A DNA stretch of 13,424 bases from CAYMKE01 sp964390955. Its GTDB lineage: Bacteria; Bacteroidota; Bacteroidia; Bacteroidales; JBBRXJ01. A program made the translations under genes and the position numbers. Positions 7,638-13,424 of this stretch are shown here, one piece after another (position 1 is the first letter of the stretch; every line of letters starts with the position of its first letter). The notes beneath the pieces are model-generated. The model had not been told where the DNA came from. It saw only the letters and a program-made list of their open reading frames with translations, and made no database searches. The DNA lies in assembly GCA_964390955.1 (NCBI GenBank), contig CAYMKE010000071.1, positions 1-13,424 of the forward strand, in the 5' to 3' direction.

Positions 7638-8183
7638 CTATTTAAGGTGATAATCAGGGTCAAAATCAGGATGTTTTTGATCTTTTTCTGAAATAATCAG
7701 GGGTTCAATTGGCCATTGAATGTTAAATTTAGGGTCATTCCACCTGATACCACGTTCTTGTTCCGGCCCATAAAATTCAGTGACAAGATAAAATGCTTCG
7801 GTATTTTCTTTTAACGTTAAAAAACCATGTGCAAATCCCCTGGGCACGAATAACATTTTCCTGTTTTCAGCACTCAATTCAATACCAAACCATTGTCCAA
7901 ACGTATCAGATTCTTCACGGATATCAATAATAACATCATAAAGACTGCCATTAATACACCTAACTATCTTATCTTCAGCCTTGGGCGCTAATTGGTAATG
8001 CATTCCTCTCAGCGTTCCCTTGTCGGCACTTAACGAATTATTAATTTGGACTATTTCATTATTGAGACCGAAATCAGCAAATTCATTTTTGCAAAACAAG
8101 CGTGCAAAAAACCCTCTGTCATCGCCTATTTTTTTTAATTCAATGACATATGCTCCTTTTAAGGGTGTTTCTGTAAAAATCAT
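7638..8183 (-). CDS. rfbC: RfbC/RmlC-like dTDP-4-keto-sugar 3,5-epimerase family protein
   Basis: This 181-residue cupin-fold epimerase resembles dTDP-4-dehydrorhamnose 3,5-epimerase, which inverts C3 and C5 of a 4-keto-6-deoxy sugar nucleotide. The start MIFTETPLKGAYVIE and the segment DDRGFFARLFC (21-31) are typical. Family motifs follow: GTLRGMHYQ (57-64) with the catalytic His at 62, DVIIDIR (83-89), VPRGFAHGFLTL (113-124), TEFYGPEQERGIRWNDP (135-151), and an SEKD near the C-terminus. The length matches RmlC enzymes (about 180-190). It starts 5 bp after the upstream SDR stop, so the two are co-translated. With a cytidylyltransferase in the cluster its substrate may be CDP-linked, and some relatives epimerise only one centre. 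The symbol denotes family similarity, not a proven dTDP-rhamnose role. Confidence 0.9.
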   Translation of the reverse strand: MIFTETPLKGAYVIELKKIGDDRGFFARLFCKNEFADFGLNNEIVQINNSLSADKGTLRGMHYQLAPKAEDKIVRCINGSLYDVIIDIREESDTFGQWFGIELSAENRKMLFVPRGFAHGFLTLKENTEAFYLVTEFYGPEQERGIRWNDPKFNIQWPIEPLIISEKDQKHPDFDPDYHLK

Positions 8184-8188
8184 AAGCT

Positions 8189-9229
8189 CTATTGTTTTTT
8201 ATTAATCCATTTCAGATTATTATCAATTAATTTACTATCCAGTAAAAACCTTATTTGTTCAAGCCTTGTATAGAGTGGACTGGCAAACACATCGGCCGAG
8301 AGGTTTATGTTGTCATAAACACTGGATATTTCTTCAATTCCTGAAATCAAATTTTCGTTGCATTTAAATGCAAGTTTATTATTCATTTTGGCAAAAGTAA
8401 CTTTATAATCGCGCGTATCACCTGCATCTTTTTGTGCAATGGTAATTTCGCAATTCTTGTATGCAATGTCTTTTACTTTTTCGGCAATGGATTTTATCTG
8501 GTAGTTTTCATTATCATCTCCTACATTAAAGGCCTGGTTATGTATTGCATTTTTATCAGCCTTCAATGCTGTTATCATAGCATCAGATATATCTTTAATG
8601 TGTACCAGTGGCCTCCAGGGGGTGCCATCACCCAGTATCTGGATTTTGCCTGTTGTCTTGGAAAAAGCAGCAAGGCTGTTAACTACCAGGTCAAAACGCA
8701 TGCGCTGTGAAATACCATAGGCTGTAGCATTTCTCATAAATACAGGGCTGAAATGATCGTCTGCCAGGACAGAAATTTCATTCTCAGCCATAATTTTTGA
8801 TTTACCATAGGCAGTCACTGGATTGGATTCGCTTTCTTCATTCAGGAGTTTTCCCTGTCCCGCCCCATATAAAGAACATGAACTCGAAAATATATAGCGT
8901 TTGACACCTGCATCCTTTGCCTTTTTAGCTAAATTTACAGAAGCCTTATAATTAATGTCGTATGTGAGGCCTTCATTGATTTTACCCAGGGGGTCGTTAC
9001 TCAGGGCTGCAAGATGGATTATAGCATCAAATCCTTTTAATTCATCTGCAGTGACATCGCGAACATCTTTTTTTATCAATTGATAATATGGCAGGTTTTT
9101 GTGAGTGAGATTGCCGTGACTATAAAAACAAACATCAAGGCCGATAACATTATATCCCTGCTCTAATAAGCGTTGAACCAGTATTGTTCCGATATACCCT
9201 TCTGAACCTGTTACAAGAATTTTTTCCAT
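8189..9229 (-). CDS. NAD(P)-dependent extended SDR, nucleotide-sugar epimerase/dehydratase type
   Basis: This extended SDR is 346 residues from the ATG at 9229. The frame is open to 9286, but the extra 19 residues overlap the cytidylyltransferase gene by 26 bp and precede MEKILVTGSEGYIG, the usual beginning of this family, so the shorter start is chosen (31-bp gap). Motifs are TGSEGYIG (7-14), HLAALSNDP (72-80), IFSSSCSLYG (113-122), catalytic YGKSK (Tyr141, Lys145), MRNATAYG and GTPWRPLVHIKDISDA. These mark a GalE-like NDP-sugar epimerase/dehydratase or reductase. It lacks the TGHTGFKG start expected of CDP-glucose 4,6-dehydratase RfbG, so it is not an obvious RfbG. It sits between the cytidylyltransferase and the 3,5-epimerase, so it should act on their shared sugar nucleotide. 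The C-terminal ~45 residues, beyond the common core, are of unknown role. Confidence 0.85.
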   Translation of the reverse strand: MEKILVTGSEGYIGTILVQRLLEQGYNVIGLDVCFYSHGNLTHKNLPYYQLIKKDVRDVTADELKGFDAIIHLAALSNDPLGKINEGLTYDINYKASVNLAKKAKDAGVKRYIFSSSCSLYGAGQGKLLNEESESNPVTAYGKSKIMAENEISVLADDHFSPVFMRNATAYGISQRMRFDLVVNSLAAFSKTTGKIQILGDGTPWRPLVHIKDISDAMITALKADKNAIHNQAFNVGDDNENYQIKSIAEKVKDIAYKNCEITIAQKDAGDTRDYKVTFAKMNNKLAFKCNENLISGIEEISSVYDNINLSADVFASPLYTRLEQIRFLLDSKLIDNNLKWINKKQ

Positions 9230-9260
9230 ACGTGAAGTTTTTGATAATCTTTTTTTGTAT

Positions 9261-10034
9261 TTATTTCCAGATTTTCCATTTTGCATGTTGTGTTTCCCAT
9301 AATTCGTTTAAAATATTCCTGTCACGAAGGGTATCCATACATTTCCAAAATCCTTTATGTTTATATGTGTATAGTTTTTTATCTTTTGCCATGTTTTTCA
9401 GGGAGACGCTCTCAAAACTGGTGCTATCATCCGGGATATAATCAAATACGTCTTGTTCACAAATAAAAAAACCTCCATTTACCCACGCATTATCTCCTTT
9501 GGGTTTTTCTATGAATGAGGTAACACGGTTGTTTTCTTTAATGTCCATTGCACCATACCTTCCCTCGGGTTGAATGGCTGTCATGGTAATCATTTGTCCA
9601 TGAGATTTATGAAATTCGAGTAATTCAGGAATATTGATATCTGCTACACCATCTCCATACGTGAGCATAAAAGGCTCACCATTCGTATATTTTTTGATCC
9701 GTTTTACCCTTCCTCCAGTATTGGTATCATACCCGGTATCAATTAAAGTTACTTTCCATGGATCACTGGTGTTATGAAGTACTTCTATTTCATTTGTAGA
9801 TAAATCAATGGAAACATCGCTTTGATGAAGAAAAAAATTGGCAAAATATTCTTTAATGTAATATCCTTTATATCCTAAAGGAATAATAAAATCATTAAAC
9901 CCATAGTATGAATAGATTTTCATAATATGCCAAAGAATGGGTTGGCTGCCAATTTCTACCATTGGTTTTGGTTTCACAACGGTTTCTTCACTTAACCGTG
10001 TTCCATATCCTCCTGCCAGGATGACTACTTTCAT
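9261..10034 (-). CDS. rfbF: Glucose-1-phosphate cytidylyltransferase (RfbF-type)
   Basis: This 257-residue nucleotidyltransferase should join CTP and glucose 1-phosphate to give CDP-glucose and pyrophosphate, the first step to CDP-linked deoxysugars. The signature loop LAGGYGTRLSEET (6-18) and KPKPMVEIG (21-29) are characteristic of RfbF rather than of the thymidylyltransferase RmlA. Further motifs are the metal-binding YGDGVADI (126-133), PEGRYGAMDI, FIEKP, WVNGGFF and FWKCMDTLRD near the end. Length matches the family (about 255-260). The ATG at 10034 begins directly at the MKVVILAGG strand. A promoter candidate with both -33 and -7 elements lies 33 nt upstream, in the 67-bp gap after yfhO, so this is likely the first gene of the sugar-nucleotide operon. 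Use of CTP and glucose 1-phosphate is inferred from family similarity. Confidence 0.93.
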   Translation of the reverse strand: MKVVILAGGYGTRLSEETVVKPKPMVEIGSQPILWHIMKIYSYYGFNDFIIPLGYKGYYIKEYFANFFLHQSDVSIDLSTNEIEVLHNTSDPWKVTLIDTGYDTNTGGRVKRIKKYTNGEPFMLTYGDGVADINIPELLEFHKSHGQMITMTAIQPEGRYGAMDIKENNRVTSFIEKPKGDNAWVNGGFFICEQDVFDYIPDDSTSFESVSLKNMAKDKKLYTYKHKGFWKCMDTLRDRNILNELWETQHAKWKIWK

Positions 10035-10067
10035 ATTTTTTTCGATTTTCGTAGTTCAATTTAATTT

Positions 10068-10098
10068 CAAAAATAAATATTTATCAGGCTGTTGCAAT
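10068..10098 (-). promoter_or_regulatory. Bacteroidota-type promoter for the rfbF operon
   Basis: On the minus strand ATTG (10095-10098) is followed after 19 bp by TATTTTTG (10068-10075), an exact TAnnTTTG box, 33 nt before the rfbF ATG. It lies just past the yfhO stop codon, so the sugar genes can be transcribed independently of yfhO. Confidence 0.65.
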
Positions 10099-10101
10099 GA
10101 A

Positions 10102-12579
10102 TCATTCTTGTTTTTCTTGTTTTGTTTTTAAAACAAATTCTCTAATGAATATACCCGCGACCAATAATATTAAAATGAGTGAACTTGCAAAGGAAACCGT
10201 TTTTCCAACATAATAAGAATCCGGCCTGAATTTAAATACAATCTCATGCTTACCTTTGGGAATAACCATGCACCTGAGCACATAATCGGCTCTTAAAATT
10301 GTTGCAGGTTCGTCATCAATATAAGCTTCCCATCCCTCGGGATAATATATTTCAGAAAATACAGCCAGTTGTTTTGAATTAGTACGTGTCTTATAAATTA
10401 ATTGATTTGGGGCATATGACTCTAAAACAATAGAAGCATTCGTATCTTTGGAGAAAGTTTTTGATTTAAGGTGCTTTTGGTATTTTTTATCAATCACAGC
10501 TGTTTGGCGGGGTTGAATATTACCCAATGCTTTAATTTCTTCATCAGCTCCTTCTACAATCTGATAATCATTCACAAACCATGCATTCCCATACCGGTAT
10601 GGATTTAATACAGGAGGGGATTTTGGATTGATGATAATGTATTTCGTATTTAACATGTTCAAAACATTTTGCTGTTTTAACACGTTATCCATTTTTTCTT
10701 TCGTGTATCCCTGCCTGAACACCTGAATAATATTTTCAATATCAGAAAAAATATAAAAATCGGCCAGCTCTTGGTATCTCTGCAATTTAGCGCCATGATA
10801 TCCACCAATTGAATTATAAAAATATGATGCCCTTGCACTGTTAAAAGGACTGGTTGTTAAATCAAGAACTCTAAATTCTTCTGATTTATCATTTAATATA
10901 AATCTGTCGGCTTGTGTAAGCTTAAACGGTTGTTTTACTTCTTTTTCAGGCACAAAATTATCATCATTAAGATATCGTTTGTTTATTGACCACATGTCGA
11001 CTAAAAATAAAACGCCTAATAATACAATAGCTGAATTGGTTTTGATTTTTTGTTTAAATATAAGCCATATCAACCCTGCTGCCAACATAACAAAAATAAA
11101 CGACCTGAATGCATCGGCACGTAAGAGCATTTTCCTGTCTTCTCTTAATGCCCGGGCCAATTCATTTGGCAATGCATTATCTGAATTTGCCATAAAATTG
11201 TCTGTTATTCCCGGCAACAATGTATAAAGCAGGGTAATTCCCCCTATAATATACACTGAATATTTAAATGCTTTTTTAAATCTTTCTTTATCCACCCGTC
11301 CCATGATGATTTCGCGTATGCCAAGCATAGCAAGAAGGGGGGCGGCAAATTGCACAATAACCAGGATGGATTTTGTATCTCTGAATTTACCATAGCCGGG
11401 AAAATAATCAATCATAAAACTTGTTAGCCACATGAAATTTTTTCCCCATGACAAAATAACTGAAATGATAATTATCGTTAATAACCACCATTTTATTTTA
11501 CCCCTGATAATAAATAATGATAAAAAGAAAAAGAAAAAGACCACGGCCCCGATATAAATCGGCCCGGATGTAAAAGGTTGAGAGCCATGATATGCTCTAA
11601 TCTGGTTAACATACTTGTTGGCTTGTTCCGGGGGTATTTGTTTTAACATTTTAAAGGCAGCCGAATTTTCTGATATTTCTTTTGGGGAAGACATACCTCC
11701 TTTAAAATTTGGTATTAAAAATGTCAGGGTTTCATCAATTCCATAACTCCATTGCGTAATGTAATCTTTACTCAACCCTTTATCTCCCAGTTTTCCTTTT
11801 TTTTCTGAGAGTTCAGTGCCTCCACGCATCGAATATTCTCCATATTCGTATGTGCGCCATAATTTCCCAAAACTAGAGCCTATGGCTAAAATTGCAGCAA
11901 TCAATAAAACTGCGGATACTCTTGCAAAATGAGATATATTTTTCTCTTTATTTTCTTTAACAAATTCAAACAAAATAAACAATGCTATGACTATGGCTGT
12001 GTAATATGTAATTTGTGGATGAAACGAAAATAATTGCAACCCCAAAAAAAGAGCAGTGATAGCGCCTCCAATCAGCATATGCCGTCTGTACGCCATAAAA
12101 ACCCCGGCAATAATTGGCGGCATATAAGCTATGGCTTCGGTTTTGGATGTATGCCCTGCCGACATCAAAATAAAAATATTAGACGTAAAAGCAAATGCAA
12201 CAGCTCCCGGGATACTCAGCCATGGATTTACACCAAAAGCAAGTAATGTAATATAAAAACCAAGTAAACAAATAAATAAATAACTCCCCGGGCGTTCTCC
12301 TATTTTTAAAAGATTATCCACAAAGCTGACAAGATTAGCATTGGATTTTACAGAAATCAAAAAAGCCGGCATACCACTAAAAGCACGGTTTGTCCATAAT
12401 GCTTCATTTCCTGTACGTTCCCTGTAATCTTGCACTTCTTTTGACATGCCCTTGAATTGCTGGATATCCCCCATTTGTAATCTCTGCCCTTCAAGCAAAG
12501 GCGAAAAATAAATATATGAAATAATAAGAAAAACAATGATGGCAATTATATGTGGGATGATATGTTTGTTTTTTTTCAT
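10102..12579 (-). CDS. YfhO-family polytopic membrane protein
   Basis: This 825-residue membrane protein is recognised as YfhO family (GT-C-like). A first helix at about 7-27 leads to the loop YFSPLLEGQRLQMGDIQQ (24-41), whose Asp/Glu residues occupy the place of the catalytic acid in GT-C enzymes. Conserved AGHTSKTEA follows at 141-149. Roughly a dozen hydrophobic segments cover residues 100-540; a large extracytoplasmic domain (about 540-790) precedes a final helix (about 795-815) and a charged tail. YfhO proteins have been linked in Gram-positives to glycosylation of lipoteichoic acid; in Bacteroidota the role is not known, but glycan decoration from a lipid-linked donor is a fair inference. 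The gene is upstream of and co-directional with the sugar-nucleotide operon, separated by a promoter candidate. The ATG at 12579 lies inside a CATATG that belongs to the upstream repeat array, and a hairpin sits 26 nt before it. No TAnnTTTG promoter was seen upstream. Confidence 0.88.
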   Translation of the reverse strand: MKKNKHIIPHIIAIIVFLIISYIYFSPLLEGQRLQMGDIQQFKGMSKEVQDYRERTGNEALWTNRAFSGMPAFLISVKSNANLVSFVDNLLKIGERPGSYLFICLLGFYITLLAFGVNPWLSIPGAVAFAFTSNIFILMSAGHTSKTEAIAYMPPIIAGVFMAYRRHMLIGGAITALFLGLQLFSFHPQITYYTAIVIALFILFEFVKENKEKNISHFARVSAVLLIAAILAIGSSFGKLWRTYEYGEYSMRGGTELSEKKGKLGDKGLSKDYITQWSYGIDETLTFLIPNFKGGMSSPKEISENSAAFKMLKQIPPEQANKYVNQIRAYHGSQPFTSGPIYIGAVVFFFFFLSLFIIRGKIKWWLLTIIIISVILSWGKNFMWLTSFMIDYFPGYGKFRDTKSILVIVQFAAPLLAMLGIREIIMGRVDKERFKKAFKYSVYIIGGITLLYTLLPGITDNFMANSDNALPNELARALREDRKMLLRADAFRSFIFVMLAAGLIWLIFKQKIKTNSAIVLLGVLFLVDMWSINKRYLNDDNFVPEKEVKQPFKLTQADRFILNDKSEEFRVLDLTTSPFNSARASYFYNSIGGYHGAKLQRYQELADFYIFSDIENIIQVFRQGYTKEKMDNVLKQQNVLNMLNTKYIIINPKSPPVLNPYRYGNAWFVNDYQIVEGADEEIKALGNIQPRQTAVIDKKYQKHLKSKTFSKDTNASIVLESYAPNQLIYKTRTNSKQLAVFSEIYYPEGWEAYIDDEPATILRADYVLRCMVIPKGKHEIVFKFRPDSYYVGKTVSFASSLILILLVAGIFIREFVLKTKQEKQE

Positions 12580-12612
12580 ATGTTTATATTTTATTTTTCA
12601 ATGGTCATATGG
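12577..12612. repeat. 36-bp CATATG-to-CATATG linker, variant copy at yfhO start
   Basis: This 36-bp stretch matches in length the identical linkers at 12995-13030 and 13094-13129, with a few changes in its AT-rich middle. Each runs from one CATATG through TTTTCAATGGT to the CATATGG that opens the next hairpin. Its first CATATG contains the yfhO start codon on the minus strand. Confidence 0.7.
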
Positions 12613-12684
12613 AGCTCGCAAGTAAAAAATAATCATTCTCGTGTGTGCAAAAAATGATTATTTTTTACATGCTCGGTTCATATG
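12606..12684. repeat. Hairpin unit A (CATATG-bounded, conserved loop)
   Basis: A 16-bp perfect stem, GTAAAAAATAATCATT (12622-12637) with its complement at 12653-12668, encloses a 15-nt loop starting CTCGTGTGTG. CATATG lies at both ends (12606-12611 and 12679-12684), also able to pair. The 10-nt segments between CATATG and the stem do not pair in register, although GAGC and GCTC could pair off register. It is on the 5' side of yfhO, with 26 nt between it and the start codon. Confidence 0.85.
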
Positions 12685-12712
12685 TTTATTATTAAGTTAT
12701 TAAGTTACTAAG

Positions 12713-12844
12713 TTAATTGAGTTAATTGAGTTAATTGAGTTAATTGAGTTTAAAGGTTTAAAGGTTTAAAAGTTTAAAAGTTTAGTGGTTTAGAAGTTTA
12801 GTGGTATAGAGTTTATAGAGGGATAGTGGGATAGTGGGATAGTG
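12713..12844. repeat. Nested 9-bp and 8-bp satellite tract (copy 1)
   Basis: Four perfect TTAATTGAG units (12713-12748) are followed by seven octamers of the TTTAAAGG/TTTAAAAG/TTTAGTGG type (12749-12804), a short TATAGAG-rich stretch, and three perfect GGATAGTG units (12821-12844). The copy at 13230-13361 is identical. Such tracts are prone to slippage. No coding function is evident. Confidence 0.85.
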
Positions 12845-12929
12845 GGCGTGTTGGATTTCTCAGATAACTTTTCCAAAGTTTAAAACTTTGGAAAAGTTCA
12901 TTTAAAATATCCTCTATACCTCTATATCC
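12803..12929. repeat. Long imperfect inverted repeat enclosing a 33-bp palindrome
   Basis: The left arm 12803-12825 (GGTATAGAG...GGGATA) is largely complementary to 12908-12929 (TATCCTCTATACC...). Between them lies the perfect palindrome at 12866-12898. A two-level hairpin could form in single-stranded DNA or RNA. In copy 2 the right arm would be beyond the window end. Confidence 0.6.
12866..12898. repeat. Perfect 33-bp palindrome (copy 1)
   Basis: AACTTTTCCAAAGTTT (12866-12881) is followed by one A and its exact complement (12883-12898). It could act as a terminator-like or REP-like hairpin, but no T-run follows on either strand, so simple intrinsic termination is not supported. Confidence 0.85.
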
Positions 12930-12951
12930 TTTATACCTTTCTTTCCCTTTT

Positions 12952-13000
12952 ATAATCATGCGCGTGTGTGTCAAAAGCTTTGTCATGGAGGTTTCATATG
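12952..13000. repeat. Partial hairpin unit D (loop and right arm only)
   Basis: ATAATCATGCGCGTGTGTG (12952-12970) resembles the conserved stem-loop junction of units A-C. It is followed by a right arm TCAAAAGCTTTGTCATG and the terminal TTTCATATG. The matching left arm (a CATGACAAAGC-like sequence) is missing, as if the unit had been truncated at its left side. Confidence 0.55.
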
Positions 13001-13030
13001 TTTATTTTTAAATTTTCAATGGTCATATGG
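12995..13030. repeat. 36-bp linker between units D and B
   Basis: The linker is identical to 13094-13129: CATATG, a TTTATTTTTAAA stretch, TTTTCAATGGT, CATATGG. It overlaps the terminal CATATG of the hairpins on both sides. Confidence 0.85.
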
Positions 13031-13099
13031 AACCGCATGATTAAAATAATCATTCTCGTGTGAGTTTAATAATTATTTTAATCATGCTTGTTTCATATG
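13024..13099. repeat. Hairpin unit B (same loop, different stem)
   Basis: GCATGATTAAAATAATCATT (13035-13054) pairs with 13068-13087 over 20 positions with one C-A mismatch, around a 13-nt loop beginning CTCGTGTG. The outer CATATGGAAC and GTTTCATATG also pair, giving about 30 paired positions. The outer part of the stem differs from unit A while the loop start and CATATG ends are kept. Confidence 0.85.
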
Positions 13100-13111
13100 T
13101 TTATTTTTAAA

Positions 13112-13424
13112 TTTTCAATGGTCATATGGAGCTCGCAAGTAAAAAATAATCATTCTCGTGTGTGCAAAAAATGATTATTTTTTACATGCTCGGTTCATAT
13201 GTTTATTATTAAGTTATTAAGTTACTAAGTTAATTGAGTTAATTGAGTTAATTGAGTTAATTGAGTTTAAAGGTTTAAAGGTTTAAAAGTTTAAAAGTTT
13301 AGTGGTTTAGAAGTTTAGTGGTATAGAGTTTATAGAGGGATAGTGGGATAGTGGGATAGTGGGCGTGTTGGATTTCTCAGATAACTTTTCCAAAGTTTAA
13401 AACTTTGGAAAAGTTCATTTAAAA
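13112..13424. repeat. Tandem duplication, copy 2 (cut by window end)
   Basis: This is an exact copy of 12595-12907. It includes a hairpin (13123-13201), the satellites (13230-13361) and the 33-bp palindrome (13383-13415). It continues past the window end, so the number of tandem copies is unknown. Confidence 0.95.
13123..13201. repeat. Hairpin unit C (identical to unit A)
   Basis: This is the unit A hairpin in duplication copy 2, with the same 16-bp stem, 15-nt loop and CATATG ends. It is joined to unit B by the 36-bp linker at 13094-13129. Confidence 0.85.

Larger units (their letters stand above)
12595..12907. repeat. Tandem duplication, copy 1 (period 517 bp)
   Basis: This 313-bp segment recurs without a mismatch at 13112-13424, offset by 517 bp. 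Identity begins at TTTTCAATGG; the base before it differs (T versus A). The right edge is unknown because copy 2 runs off the window end. The segment holds one hairpin, the 8- and 9-bp satellites and a 33-bp palindrome. Confidence 0.95.

Noticed and set aside
9230..9286. N-terminal extension of the SDR gene overlapping rfbF
   Set aside because: The extra 19 residues are lysine-rich, precede the standard MEKILVTG start, and would require a 26-bp overlap.
12995..13129. Short minus-strand leader peptides beginning MTIENLK in the linkers
   Set aside because: The 10-codon frames arise from the AT-rich linker, and the copy next to yfhO stops after five codons, so a conserved peptide is not supported.
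12577..13201. CRISPR array
   Set aside because: The repeated parts are hairpins and linkers of unequal size with homologous, not unique, intervening sequence, and no cas genes are present.
12577..13201. Integron attC sites or a retron msr-msd
   Set aside because: There are no cassette genes, integrase or attC core sites, and no reverse transcriptase is in the window.

Overview
The window looks like a piece of a chromosome from a member of the Bacteroidota, probably a Bacteroidales/Marinilabiliales-like lineage. The evidence is AT-rich DNA, two good matches to the Bacteroidota promoter type (TTG, 19-20 bp, TAnnTTTG) and a third -7 box, few clear Shine-Dalgarno sequences, an ECF sigma/anti-sigma-like/outer-membrane-barrel operon, a long YfhO protein beside sugar-nucleotide genes, and satellite-like intergenic DNA. 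Genus-level placement is not possible from the sequence.

Layout. (1) 18-1109, plus strand: a MurG/GT28-like glycosyltransferase, the only plus-strand gene. (2) 1253-5389, minus strand: in transcription order an ECF sigma factor with a TTG start, an anti-sigma-like single-pass membrane protein, a secreted or outer-membrane barrel-like protein and, after a 77-bp gap, a large protein in which 18 contiguous 12-residue repeats precede a K+-channel pore module. (3) 5552-10034, minus strand: a sugar-nucleotide and glycan cluster, in transcription order an RfbF-type glucose-1-phosphate cytidylyltransferase, an extended SDR, an RfbC-type 3,5-epimerase, a second SDR and a GT2 glycosyltransferase. Promoter candidates lie before the cytidylyltransferase and before the second SDR. 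(4) 10102-12579, minus strand: an 825-residue YfhO-family polytopic membrane protein. (5) 12577-13424: no protein gene, but a dense repeat region. It holds related hairpins with a conserved loop and different stems, 36-bp linkers, 8- and 9-bp satellites, a 33-bp perfect palindrome, and a 517-bp-period tandem duplication cut by the window end.

How the genes work together. RfbF, the two SDRs and RfbC should make a CDP-linked (or related) deoxysugar, and the GT2 enzyme, perhaps with YfhO, would build it into a surface glycan. No recognisable CDP-glucose 4,6-dehydratase (RfbG) is present, so the pathway as seen is incomplete or non-standard. The sigma operon looks like a cell-envelope-sensing unit. 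The anti-sigma-like protein's periplasmic tail and the mature N-terminus of the barrel protein carry Asp-Thr pairs at identical spacing, which hints at a shared structural or interaction motif.

The most unusual items are the hairpin array immediately upstream of yfhO, the exact 12-residue repeat register fused to a potassium-channel pore, and the matched Asp-Thr spacing in the two neighbouring envelope proteins. All functional statements are inferred from sequence patterns; no database search was run.
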